From NCBI GenBank assembly GCA_015847255.1, contig JADLZK010010441.1, positions 62,001-126,000 on the forward strand: a stretch of 64,000 nucleotides of DNA, read 5' to 3'. This document shows, piece by piece, positions 1 through 10,858 of the stretch. The position numbers and the translations under genes are program-made. Numbering within the stretch: the first letter of the stretch is position 1; each line of letters starts with the position of its first letter. The notes under the pieces were generated by a model that was given only the letters and a program-made list of their open reading frames with translations, ran no database searches and was not told the DNA's origin. The stretch is from Hyparrhenia diplandra. Taxonomy: Eukaryota; Streptophyta; Magnoliopsida; Poales; Poaceae.

Positions 1-1037
1 CCACCAATGATTTGATCCTTAACACAATATGACTCCTCATAGCATGATTAGTTCCTCGACTAAATGCAAGTACTCTCTTCTTCACCTTAGCCATGGTACC
101 TCAGTCCCAAGCCACCGCTTGCCCTTCACCTTCGCTTAGTACCTCGAAGCCCTTTCCTTGCTATCTTCACCTTATCAAGGCATATTCAAGTCACATCACA
201 TTAAGCATCACACTTTGATCCTTGCTTGATTATCTTGTAGATATGAATGTTGAGACCAATCAAGCTTTCGGGTTTGACTCACATAGAGACATACATGGAT
301 CAACATCAATATGGTCAAGCCAATTCACGGTTCCTTATATCCTATCATTTTGGCTTGACACTCCAACACTTATTTCAATCTTCTATTCATGGGAAACAAG
401 CCATTATAGAGACCAATCCAATATCATCAACTCTTGTCTCATTTGTCTTTTGCTAAGTATGCTTGCTTTCACATGATGCTATGATATTCCACAATATATA
501 AGCCATTTCATTGATTTCATTTGCATTGTTGTCTTTTGCTTAAACTAGATCGTTTCCATCATCTTCCAATACAACAATACACAGTTTGGCTTTGCTTCCA
601 TACTCTATGGAATACCATCAAGTTTGCTTGTTGAACCTTGAATATACTTGTTACTACACAATCCACAAGTATATGCAATAGACTCGGTTTCCTGTTCAAC
701 ACTTAGCAAACTTATTAGACCTTTAATTATGTTGTCATTCAATTCACCAAAACCCACTAAAGGGATAGATGCACTTTCGGGGCCATCCACTCGGCCTTGG
801 ATCCCATCACGGTAAGCAGATCTTGTTTCAAAGACCAAGTCATATTCCCTCTTGCGGCGAGCCCTTGGCCAAGTCGACCTGGCTGAGGGTCATCCACTCG
901 ATGGTTGCGGCGAGCAGCCTCAGGCAGCTAGCCGCAGGCGGTCACGATCTAAATCATGATGGTCTTGATTTGGTTCTCATTCGTGTTATCCGCTCGTATC
1001 CCATCTGTTTTCATCCCTATTGAAGATAAGCCCTTAT
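1..1037. other. No recognisable gene; repeat-like left flank
   Basis: The first 600 bases are CTT/CAT-rich with only short ORFs and look like worn repeat DNA. From about 770 to 1020 the sequence becomes more GC-rich, but no long frame or known domain is visible. The stretch ends at the target site of the LTR element that follows. Confidence 0.4.
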
Positions 1038-1042
1038 ATAGG

Positions 1043-1568
1043 TGTCGATTCCGGCTAGATTGGGCCGAATTGACACGTGAATTGGAGAATTGAGAGGAGA
1101 GGAGGAGGATGGGGATGACGACGGCGGCGGTGGTGGCGCGCGCGAAGGGTGCTTGAGGCGGCGGGAGGCGGCGGGCACGGAGTCCGAAGGCTAAGATATA
1201 TTTTTATTGCTTGTTTATCCCCTAGAGATTACATGCCTCTTGCTTATATAGCGACTAGTGGGACTTGTAATCTAAGCAATCTCTATAAGGTTTCCTTATA
1301 CGATCGGAATACCTTTTACAAGCAATTTCTATTTATTTATTTCCTAATAAGGGTCTCCCTTATAGATGAGATAGCCCCTTGCACACCAAAAATTACCTAA
1401 GATAATCCTAACTTGAAAGCTGAAGCAAACTCGAGTCGCACGGAGAGGGAAAGCGGCGGCGGCAGGGCCGACCCCCTGGCGCTCGCGCCCCCGCCCCCTC
1501 TGGGGGCCGGCGGCCGTCGCGTTTGGCCCATTAGCCACTCTCAGCGGGTCCAATTCTGGTTCATGACA
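1043..1568 (-). repeat. 3' LTR of the 1043-4126 element
   Basis: Runs from TGTCGATTCC to CATGACA on the plus strand and matches 3566-4126. The shared core includes the conserved run around 1185-1420 (Pol II promoter side). Confidence 0.8.
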
Positions 1569-3565
1569 TTTCCCTGCCTCGACGAGGCGGCGCTGGCCCA
1601 TCGCAGCCGCCCAACCCACCGTGGTGGTGGCGAAAGGCACGCCGATCCGAGAAGTGACAACTCTAGGCCCGGTAGAGAGGACGAGAGGGCCGCACTTGTC
1701 ATTGTCGTTGTTGCAGATGTCAAGGTCCTTGTCCGGAGAAGGAGAAGTCGGTGGAGATCGCCCGGCAGATGTCGAACTTGAAGCTCAACGGGGCTGCACG
1801 CAGGAACGTTCCGCCCATGCACGACGCATTTTTACGAGGCGCCGAGGGTGCCCGATACCGATCATCCGCGAGTTGGGGGGTGGAGACGCAGGTGTAAGTC
1901 ATCGGCACCGCCACCTTTGCATGGAGCTGCCCCGCAGTAGACGTGTCGAAGTGACGAGGCGGCGACGAGGTGAAGTCGAGGAGGCAGCCCAGAGGAGGTC
2001 GCCGGGCGTGCCGACGGGGGCCTTCTTGCATCTCCTTTGTCCACGGGCGCCCCAACCGTGACATTGTCGATGTGGAAGAAGACGTCGCCGTTGTTGTCGA
2101 AAGAGGAGGACGGTGGCGCCCTCGACCCTAACGCCGTGGGTCGCCTGTAGTAGGAGGACGCTTGTTAGGAACGCCTAATCTTCCTGAGGGCGGTTGGGGA
2201 GGTGGAAGCCTACTGCTACGCCATGCAGCGGGACGTTCTCCCCTAGCAGGAAGTCCTGGAGAAGCTCTGAAGCAGCGGGGATATAGTAGCGGTGGAAGTA
2301 CCTCACGATGCCATGTTGGAGGCTCCACTCCGTGCGGAAGCCCGCAACTCGATGGCATTGGCGATGATCCCGAGCTCCTTGTTGGTAGTTGTGCCCAATT
2401 GCAGCTCGATGATCATGTCGGTTGCCGCGCCCCTTCGATGTCGCCCATGGCAGCGGCAAAGACGCCGCCGCCCTAGCATGCGGTCACACAGGGCAGCCGC
2501 TATGTCGCCGCCGATGCCGCCTGGATAGGCGCGGGCAGCGGCCGTGTGGCGGCCCGGTGCGGCGCCGTCCTCGCCGGCGTCGTCCGCTCAGCGCCGTCGT
2601 TATAGCGGCGCGGCAAGGTCGATGGCCTCCTCCATCGAACGAGGCTCGAACCATTCGAGCGTGTTGCGAAGCGTTCCCGCAGCCTCCCCACGGCGAGGTC
2701 GACACGGTGGGCCGTCCCTCGAGTTCCATGCGTAGTGCATAGTTCTCGAAGGCGTCGATGTAGTCGTTCGCCTTGCCTCCTAGGAAGGCGCGCGTACACC
2801 CCGAATTGTCGAGGTAGGTGGGTGGTCCGAAGTGATGGCGTAGGGCGGTGAGTGAACTCGTCCCCACTCGATCGGAGAGTTCTTCTTGGACATATCCATG
2901 AACCGGACTCCAGCAATACCAATGAGGTGGAAAGCGGCGTAACTCACGTGGTCGGCCGGGCGATCTCCAAGTTGCCGGAAGGAGAGTTCCGGCCATGGAA
3001 GCAGGTCGGGGTCGTCGGTGCCGTCGTGACTCGGACTTGCACACGCGTGATGGGGATGGGATGCGCGTGGGTGGGTGGCTGGTCGCCCGCCGCGGTGGCG
3101 CCAGGGTGAGGGCGGGCGGCCGCGATTGACGCCGTCTGCCGGGAGTCCCGCACGATTTGCAGTGTCGGTGGAGAGGAGAGGGTAGCCGGTGCTGCGGTGT
3201 CGCCGATGATGGGCTGGAGCGTCACCAAGAACGCCATCATCTTCCTCCGGCCGAGGATAGCGGTCGGAGCCGCCGACGGAATCGCGCGGGGGAGGGAGGG
3301 GGGGGCGGCGTGGGGGCGCGGCGGCCGGCCCCCCGGCGGCCCGGCGGCCGCGGCCGGCCAGGGCTGTCCTCCGGCGTGGTTGTCGCACGTGCGTGGGTCC
3401 TCGACGGATGCGCATTATTACTCCATGCGACGAGGCGAGTCTCTATGTCGTCGGCGCCGGCTGATCCGGTGCGGTTGTTGCCGAGGAGCGCCTTGGCCGC
3501 TGAACTCCTTCATCTCGGAAGCCATGGGTGGTGGGAATCGCCCCCGGTCTCCGGATACCACCCGC

Positions 3566-4126
3566 CGATTCCGGCTAGATTGGCCCGGAATTGACACGTG
3601 AATTGGGGAATTGAGAGGAGAGGAGGAGGATGGGGATGACGACGGCGGGGTGGCGTGGCGGCGGCCGTGGCCCGGCCTTGGAGGCACGGCGGCGGGGGGG
3701 GGGCGCGCGAGCTGGTGCGGAGGCGGCGGCGGCGGGCACGCGTGAGTCCGAAGGCTAAGATATATTTTTATTGCTTGCTTATCCCTAGAGATTACATGCC
3801 TCTTGCTTATATAGCCCGACTAGTGGGACTTGTAATCTAAGCAATCTCTATAAGGTTTCTTATACGATCGAATACCTTTTTTTCAAGCAATTCCTATTTA
3901 TTTATTTCCTAATAACGGTCTCCCTTATAGATGAGATAGCCCCTTGCACATCAAAAATTACCTAAGATAATCCTAACTTAAAAGCGAAGCAAACTCGAGT
4001 CGTGCGAGAGGGGAAAGTGGCGGCGGGGGCGAAACCCCCCCCCTGGCGCCCTCCCCGGCCCCTCGGGCGGCCGTCGCGTTTGGCCCAATTAGCCACTCTC
4101 GGGCTGGTCCATTCTGGTTCATGACA
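3566..4126 (-). repeat. 5' LTR of the 1043-4126 element
   Basis: Second copy of the terminal repeat. Its inner end has lost the expected CA dinucleotide and runs directly into the primer-binding-site-like sequence at about 3545-3562. Confidence 0.8.
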
Positions 4127-4131
4127 ATAGG

Positions 4132-4801
4132 CCTTAAACGCCGCTTTAAGCCCTTACACCCCTCCTCCCACCTCGATGGGTGAGATCGGCGACATATTTG
4201 ATCTGTCTTTTTCATAGCTAAAGATACAATATGGTATTATACTAAATGATGTACACAAACAAAAAAATAAAAAGAAAATAATTCGTCGTCAAAAAGGAAA
4301 TAAAAATATAAAATAAAAATAGAAATAGGGAACAAATATAAAATAGAAAAGAAATAAGAAAACCAAAAAAAGAAAATAATTCGTAGTCACCGGAAATAAT
4401 TTGCATGAGCAATAATCGGTTGGTGAGATTTGGTGAATTAGGGGAGTAATAATAGGCCCAATTAAGGCCCATATAAGAGGCAAAAAAGAAAAAGAGGTGA
4501 AGAGAAATTTTCTCTCTTTATTAGTAGGTATAGATATTTTGAGTCCACTCGCAGAGCGCCGCTGCCCTAAAGGTTGTAATGGGCCAAAACCAAAAAGCGG
4601 GCCGCCTTTGCTGCATGAAAGAAAGCCCACAAGCGAGGATGACGGGATTCACATGACTACTCGCTGCCGCTACCGGGATTGCTCGCCGCCGCCACTGGAA
4701 TTGCACGCCGCCGCAGCCGGAGACAGCAGAGTACTAGGGGTTTTCGCCGGCGACCACCTAGGGCGGCCGCCCGACCTCGCCCTATTGGTCGGTCCGCCTC
4801 T
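4132..4801. other. No gene; AT-rich then GC-rich intergenic
   Basis: 4210-4500 is A/T-rich with low-complexity purine runs. 4620-4800 is GC-rich with no domain that I recognise. Confidence 0.4.
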
Positions 4802-6795
4802 GCTTATATGCTGGTTCATCTGGTGTACTCCCAATGTTGATCAAATTTTCAATGGTGTTCAACCCTTGTTTTGACGAATACGCACGAGTGTGTGTATCTT
4901 TGTATTAGAATGAATAGAGTTTACACAACGCACTTGACAAACCCCTAAGGAGGTCAAAGAGTTGGACCATCCTAGCAACAAGATCTCTAGGTCAATCTTA
5001 CATAAAGTAAACAACCAATACTGACACCATGACGCACTACTAGGGATGTTCTCATTGATGACGTTCATCATTCGTCACTGAAAGTGCCAAAATCGTCACC
5101 CAAATTCATTTGTGACGATTTTGTGACGAAATTGACATCGCCATCGAGGTCGTCACATTTGGTAATCGGTGGCGAAAGGATAGCGTCACGTAGTGCTTAC
5201 CTTCTATGACGCTTGTCTTTGGTCATGGATATGCCCTCTTTTCGTCACAAGCCTCCGCTTGCCTTGGGGCGTCTTGGCCGCGCCGTTAACGGAGGTGACT
5301 TGCGTCTCGCCTTGCGTCTGTGGCTGAACGGCAGGGAAGAGCATGTCTGACGTTGTGGAATCGTCCGTCCTTAGGTCGCCGGTGAGGAGCTTGTCATACG
5401 CATCCGGGGTCGACGCACACCCATGATTAAGACCATACGGTGGTGGGCCCTTAATGGATCCCAAACATTGTTTGATCGGCACCTCTCCACGCTTGGAAGT
5501 GGGAACTTGATAGAGGGTCGAGCCGCCACCGCCTACTTCCTTTGTGGCAACCACGCGCTTAGCAAGAGGCTGCTTCGAGGCTCACGAATGAGAGGAGAAC
5601 CCCTCTTATGCATGAGTTGGCTAATGAAGTTGTCGAGGCAACATTCGGCGGTGTCATCACTGACCTCACTCGAGGAGGCACTCGAGGGGAGCCGACCGGT
5701 GATGAACTGGTAGGGCCGCCCCGATCGTCGAAGCGCCCACCATCCAATGAATGGGACGCAAAGGTGGAGTCCGTAGCACAGGGGTCCATCGCCGTCAGGT
5801 TGTCCGCGGCCCATCGGGTGGTTGCCTCGACCGGGTCCTCATCTTCAAGCCGTGGTGCCCACCGAGGTGACACCGAAGGCAAAAACCAGTCCCTCGCGAT
5901 GAACCGCTTGTTGTCCAAGGAGGTTGTGGACTCCTCAAGTGATGTTGTGAAAATGCGGGGCATGCGGGCTCGGCCGAGAGCGTCAACGAAGTCGGGTTGG
6001 GTGAACCTGAGCCGAGGCGTGAACGCCGATGCAGCCTTTGCACGATCCCTACCGTGCGCCGCGACACCACCGACATTGGCGTCGCCTCCGTCTTCGCCGT
6101 CGCTGACCACCCATGGTGGTGGTGGTGGTGCCCATCATGGCCCCACCAAGGTCGTGTTGGTCGTGTGAACGCCCGGGGTCTATAGGCCCATCGGGCATCC
6201 GCCTCGGGACGCCCGAGCTCGATAGCCCATCCGCCTAGGCTACTTGGAGTCACGCAACATGCCAAAGACCCTTGCACCGCGCAGCATCATTGGGGAAGCT
6301 TGGGGGTAGCCACCCGGTCTTGCGCAGAGGAGAGGCAATTGAGACACTTGCCATAGAGATCGGTCGGGATGTGCCTCGTTGGTCGATGACTCACGGGCTG
6401 GCCCCCACATGCTAGCCTTGGTGGCACAAACGAGGCGGTCGCCCGCTTGCGCAGGATCTCCCGCCACCCATCGGCGTCGAGGCGGAGACCTGTCTGGGGC
6501 AACCGAGGCGCTCGTGTGCTGGGATGTGGCCCTCCAGTGGCCGAGCCGGCATGTCGTGTACTAAATACGGACACTGGCGACGATGCTTCCTCGCCTTTGA
6601 CCTCCACCCTAGTGGCCCGGCACCGCGCCACCATGGCCCGACGATTTAGGCCTGGTGTGCCGCAGGGGCGTAGGCCGCGTTGGCGACCTAGCGAAGAGCT
6701 GCCGACACAAGTTCAAAACAGAATTATTTGCTACGGTTATTCTTAGAGAGCGTGCAAAGTACCACCACGATATAATTGTTCAATGGCTAGAGTCC
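4802..6795 (+). mobile_element. LINE 3' fragment split by a 1.8-kb insertion
   Basis: 4802-4865 is almost identical (one clear mismatch) to 12000-12063, inside the LINE at 10.86-12.30 kb. Its continuation, about 6696-6795, matches about 12070-12175. Between the two halves lies about 1.83 kb (4866-6695) absent from the other copy. That insert has a GC-rich part (5200-6690) with open minus-strand frames that I cannot assign to a family. The LINE part encodes the end of a LINE ORF2, after the zinc-binding reverse-transcriptase region. Confidence 0.65.
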
Positions 6796-6798
6796 CCT

Positions 6799-7976
6799 CG
6801 TTATGACCGGCAATATGTATTCACGATGTAGAGCCGATTGTGGCTAAGTGGGTCATTAGATGGGCTAAAGGCCCAAGCTAGATTTATATATCTATTTAGC
6901 ATATTTAGAGAGTTATTATTATTATTTCTTGTTTTAGAGTCTCCGGACTATAAATATGTAATCACCCCAAGGGGGGAATATTAGCGTAAAACAATCTATT
7001 GTTTCCGGCTTCCCAAAGGGAGCGGGGATTTACCCTAGCCACCTCCTGTCTTCTTCACGTGAGCAGCAGCAGCAGCGACGGCGCCCTCGCGTCGTCTTCC
7101 CTTTGCTCTCAAACCCCGTCCTCAACCTAGCCACTCCTACGACCTCCGCACCGTCAAGGGTAGGGTAAGAAGGAACCCTAGGGGGCCGCGATGGGGACGG
7201 TGGCCAGCGTATATCTAGCTGGCGGGAGACCCGTGGTGGCGGCGTCGAGGTCGATGGGTGGATTGGCTCTCTTGGGCGGAGCGCTTGCTACAACACCTCC
7301 TTCCACTCCGCCCCTACGTTCCACGCCATTCGAGGTCGTCTATGGCCGGCCACCTCCGCCCATGTTGCCCTCCCGTCCCAGCTCAACTCGGACGGAGGCG
7401 GTGGCTGCTCTTCTTCGTGACGAGGCGAGGCGGACAACGGCTCATCCAGCGCAACAATTGGCCAAGTACTACGGCGCCCATCACCGTGATGTGGAGTTTG
7501 AGGTGGGCGGCTGGTTACGGCTCCGTCTTCTCCACCGGACAGCGCAGTCCCTAGATCCTCAGCGCAAAGCACAAGCTTGGTCCTCGGTGGGCTGGATCAT
7601 TCAGGGTGATTGAGCGCATCGTCAACATGGCATACCGCTTGGAGCTGCCGGCCGGCGCATGGCTGCATGACGTCTTCCATGTCAGCCTGCTCAAGGAGCA
7701 CAAAGGCGAGGTCCCTGATGCCTCCGGTGCTCTTCCGGCCACACAGGATGGCCGCATCCTACCTGCACCTCAGCGTGGCCTTCAGGTTCTGCAGCGCCGC
7801 GGCAATTGGCGCGTTTTGATCAAGTGGCACGGTCTGCCGGAGGATGAAGCGACATGGGAGCTGCTCGACAAGTTCAAGGAGGCCTACCCCGACTTTCAGC
7901 TCGAGGACGAGCTGTTTCAGAAGGAAGGGAGAGATGTTATGACCTATGTATTCACGGCGTAGAGCCGATCGTGGCT
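6799..7976 (+). mobile_element. Internally deleted Ty3/gypsy chromovirus remnant
   Basis: The 5' LTR starts near 6799 and matches a truncated 3' LTR at 7935-7976 (both read GTTATGACC, then a shared TATGTATTCACG-type stretch). A purine-rich PPT (AAGGAAGGGAGAGA) sits directly before 7935. Between the LTRs only the end of the polyprotein survives. Around 7320-7560 is integrase sequence containing the FEVVYGRPPP motif. Around 7615-7960 is the integrase C-terminus (HDVFHVSLLK) and a chromodomain (VLIKWHGLPEDEATWE). Gag, protease, RT and RNase H are missing, and the integrase part is frameshifted near 7310 and 7610. The element inserted into the LINE fragment at 6795, and its right LTR is cut off at 7976. 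Confidence 0.8.
7606..7962 (+). pseudogene. Integrase C-terminus and chromodomain fragment
   Basis: An open frame of about 118 residues keeps the AYRLELP...HDVFHVSLLK block of gypsy integrases. It is followed by a chromodomain with the aromatic residues of VLIKWHGLPEDEATWE, which in full elements guides integration to heterochromatin. There is no upstream catalytic core, so it cannot be functional. Confidence 0.8.
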
Positions 7977-8179
7977 AAGAACAAGGTGGTGGCTCCAAGA
8001 AAGATGAACCTGGTGAGGCGGTGGTAGCGGTAACGTGGGCCAAAGACCCCAATCCCGACTATGACTCCAGCAAGGATGGCGCCGGCGAGCAACAGAGCAT
8101 CCACAAGCCACAACCTGTGTCTCATGCTCTTGTCCAACAAGGGCACGCCGCAGTCTCCAGTTGAATTCCCTCCAGCCAT
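7976..8179 (-). pseudogene. 5' fragment of a DUF4220/DUF594-like membrane protein gene
   Basis: A minus-strand frame starts at an ATG at 8179. After about 23 residues it has a hydrophobic segment (LLLAGAILAGVIVGIGVF), then GPRYRYHRLTRFIFLGATTLFL. The latter resembles, from memory, the N-terminal block of the plant DUF4220/DUF594 membrane family, which is expanded in grasses. The frame stops within about 9 codons after crossing into the gypsy LTR at 7976, so only the first membrane segment remains. Family assignment is by motif memory only. Confidence 0.45.
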
Positions 8180-8797
8180 GATGGGCCTGCTCATTGCCAA
8201 AATATCAAGGTTATATAAACCAGGAGTGCTGGTTGTATCATGCTGAAATGGAAATCATATGGAGGCACATACATTATATAAATATTAAACAAGCATGTGT
8301 GCATATATAAACTCAACACTACTCTGACATATAAAAATATATTTGGCACGACACACTGTATCTGTTCCAAATTGTTTTTTTTTTAAGGATACAAGAACAT
8401 ACTCCCTCTATCTTTTTTTATAAGGCGTATAGGGTAGTATCCCAGATACCAAGGAACTGCAGATAACAAGGAAGAAAGAGGACCACGTGGCCAGAATTAA
8501 TGCAAGGTTTGCATGCCAGAATGCAAACCGTTGCATGCAGCCGAAGGCAGCGCGCGCGCCGGCCGGGGGATTAGAATTAGCGCGCCGGGCGATTAGAATT
8601 AGCGCGCGCAACCTACACGGCAGGTAGTTTCGTGAAACTGGTAAAAAACGTTTTCGTTGCCGAAAACAAATGAGCGCCAATTTTCAAACTGAATTTGCCA
8701 AAACTTGAACGCGCGCTTACGTCCAGTACCCGTCTTCCCAGCTGCCGTGTATATATACGCTGCTACACAGTTCTTGCATGATGTCCAGTAAGCTTCC

Positions 8798-9967
8798 ATG
8801 GCAGACCCACCTCCAGGCATACATATTGATCTCAATGAACCAGCGGTTGAAGAAGATGAACCTGTGGTTGAAGAAGATGACAATATCGTCGAAGTTTACC
8901 TTCCAAATCCAAGTGATTGGGAAGATTTATCTGGTTTCAACCACTTGTTCTGGGAACCGACCGAAGAAGGTGAGTAACTTTTGTGTGCCTTTCACGTTTT
9001 CGTGACCTGCTTGTTTAACAAACACGACTTCTTTCCGAATGAACGACATGCAGCTGATCAATCCGAGCTGCATGACTTGACTGAAGGACCCGAGCTGCAT
9101 GACTTGACTGAAGGACCCGAGCTGCATGACTTGACTGAAGGAGAAGATTTGGCGGACTCGAATGTTTCTGGTAATGACCAACCTCCTTTTTGTTTTACAC
9201 ACTTCGTACTTGGCTGTATGCATGGCTTAGGTTAAGAACCGTACGTGCTTGCTTCCTTTTGCGTGTTAGGTGGTCGCCACAAGAGAAAGTATTATAGTGA
9301 TGCAATAAAAAGAGAAGTGTACGCAATGCTACTAGAGGGATCAGTAGATGGTCATTTGCCAGATGGATTGTCACTGCATATATCTGAAGCCATGGGTGTT
9401 TCTTTAAGATGTGTGCAACGTATTTGGAATATTGGACGAAATGGTGGTGGCATACATGCAGTTGTGAACAGAAAGGTTAACAATTGTGGCCGAAAAAAAA
9501 TCCAAGTTCTGCCAGAATCAATCCGCAACATTCCATTTGAGGATCGCACAACAATGGTAGATTTAGCAAGGAAACTTGGTGTCTCCACGACTGTAGTTTC
9601 TAGGTGTTTGAAGGAAAAGGAGATTGAACGGCACTCAAATGCCATCAAACCGTATCTAACAGATGAGAACAAGAAGGCTCGTGTTAAGTACTGCCTCGAA
9701 ATGTTAGAACCAGATACAATTCCTGATCGTCCGGTTTTCAAATCCATGTACAATGTGGTGCACATGGACGAAAAGTGGTTTCACAGAACACAGGCTACCC
9801 AGAAAGTCTATTGCACACCGGATGAAGAAAAGCCTCGTCGAACTTGCAAGAGCAAGAATTACATTGAGAAGGTGATGTTCGTGACTGCAGTTGCACGACC
9901 TAGATTTGATGATCAGAATGTCTCGACTTGGGCGTCCTCGCCGACTTTGACGGCCTCGCCGACTTGA
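8798..9967 (+). pseudogene. Mariner transposase, C-terminally truncated, 3 exons
   Basis: Exon 1 (8798-8969) starts MADPPPG and is acidic. Exon 2 (9054-9170) holds three copies of a 27-bp repeat (9065-9145) encoding ELHDLTEGP. Exon 3 starts at 9270. Splice sites are GT/AG and phases agree (both introns phase 1). Exon 3 encodes a DNA-binding region (RHKRKYYSDAIKREVYAMLL; helix-turn-helix-like VDLARKLGVSTTVVSRCLK) and the start of the catalytic domain with the first catalytic Asp in VVHMDEKWF. After ARPRFDDQN (about 9920) homology to plant mariner transposases ends; the second and third catalytic Asp positions are absent. The frame then reads about 15 foreign residues to a stop at 9967. In intact elements this protein cuts at the TIRs and reinserts at TA. 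Confidence 0.8.
9065..9145 (+). repeat. 27-bp in-frame tandem repeat, 3 copies
   Basis: Three exact 27-bp units at 9065-9091, 9092-9118 and 9119-9145; the third ends GGAGAA instead of GGACCC. They lie in transposase exon 2 and keep the frame. Confidence 0.95.
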
Positions 9968-10203
9968 ACGGCCTCGCCTTGGGGCTCGTCGACTTTGACG
10001 GCCTCGCCGAACAGCGCGCGCTTCATGGCCGCGCCTCCATCATCGAGCGCTTTGCTGAGCATCGCCGGCGGCGCCGCCGTACCTCCGTCGTCGACCAGGT
10101 CCTCCTCTTCAGAATCTGGAGCATAGTTGACTCCACGGATGAGCGCTGTGCCGGCGGCGAGTTCATTGCCAGCCATTGCAAATCAGCACAACGAAGAAGC
10201 TAG
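9921..10203 (-). other. GC-rich insert in mariner, minus-strand ORF
   Basis: About 280 bp replaces the transposase C-terminus. On the minus strand an ATG at 10176 opens a frame starting MAGNELAAGT with an acidic stretch (DSEEEDLVDDGG) and repeated GEAVKVGE-like units. Composition differs sharply from the rest of the element, suggesting captured host sequence. The source gene is not recognised. Confidence 0.45.
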
Positions 10204-10390
10204 GGAGCCACGTTCACACACAGCTCTGTTTAACAGGGTCCGGCCCATGCATAAACGTTTCGTATTCTTCGTATTCTATTCAATGCTGCACGTTCATTAA
10301 CTTTCTTCACCTCGATTCCAATGCCACGCCTTATAAAAAATCAAAAAACGAAAATTGCTGGGCGCCTTATATTTCGTAATGGAGGGAGTA

Positions 10391-10850
10391 CTAAGCTTAT
10401 GTAGTTTCTACTTATCAATTCTATATGAGCAGCCAAGCAAAGATAGATATGATATGTTTGCTAGTAGTATTAGTTTACCGTAAGGTGGAGAGCGACGATC
10501 TAGATGACTGATGGCTATGCAATCCGGCTGCCTGCAGCCTTCCCCCGCTCGCACTGCAAATAACGTTGGTTCTTTGCTTTATGTGTGTTCCTCTGCACGC
10601 TTTTATATACGAATAAATAAATGTGCTTGCTTTGGCCACACTTTCCCTTTGGATGCACATGACATGACCATAGTGAACACGACTCGAATATGTCGCTTAC
10701 TTTCCCTGGCTGCTCATCACCGTCACTGAAACGCCATTTGGCATTGGGTCCCCCTCCCACATGCCCTCTAAAGTTTGTTGATACTGTCGCTATGCCGACG
10801 AAACGAATAGCTGTTCTCGTTCTATATATTCCATAGATAATAATAATTGG
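10391..10850. other. No gene seen
   Basis: Moderate GC with short frames only; nothing with a recognisable domain. Confidence 0.4.
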
Positions 10851-10858
10851 AAACACTG

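Larger units (their letters stand above)
1043..4126 (-). mobile_element. Non-autonomous LTR retrotransposon, 5-bp TSD
   Basis: Two direct repeats of about 0.53-0.56 kb (1043-1568 and about 3566-4126) bound an internal region of about 2 kb. On the minus strand the LTRs start TGTCATGAACC and contain a TATA-like region and a pyrimidine/GC-rich leader. The element is flanked by a perfect 5-bp duplication ATAGG (1038-1042 and 4127-4131). Next to the right LTR the minus strand reads TGGTATCCGGAGAC, a degenerate match to the initiator-Met tRNA primer-binding site. A purine tract GGCAGGGAAA precedes the left LTR. So the 5' LTR is on the right and transcription is leftward. The internal ORFs are gag-like at best; no protease, reverse transcriptase or integrase motif is visible, so it probably moved using enzymes from another element. 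The two LTRs differ by many indels, so it is not very recent. Confidence 0.85.
8402..10388 (+). mobile_element. Plant mariner-like element (Osmar type), rearranged
   Basis: The element is bounded by inverted ends CTCCCTCTAT... (8402) and ...ATGGAGGGAG (10388), flanked by TA dinucleotides (8400-8401 and 10389-10390). This is the terminal signature of plant Tc1/mariner elements, the group known to mobilise Stowaway MITEs in rice. It carries a three-exon transposase gene (8798 to about 9920). The downstream part of the usual transposase is replaced by about 280 bp of GC-rich sequence, so this copy cannot be autonomous. Confidence 0.8.

Noticed and set aside
2484..3044. Long minus-strand ORFs in the 1-4 kb LTR element as host genes
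   Set aside because: They lie between two LTRs, overlap in several frames and have GC-driven openness; at most gag-like.
5035..5195. Short CACTAC...GTAGTG segment, possible CACTA MITE
   Set aside because: Only the six terminal bases match; the inner ends differ and there is no 3-bp duplication.
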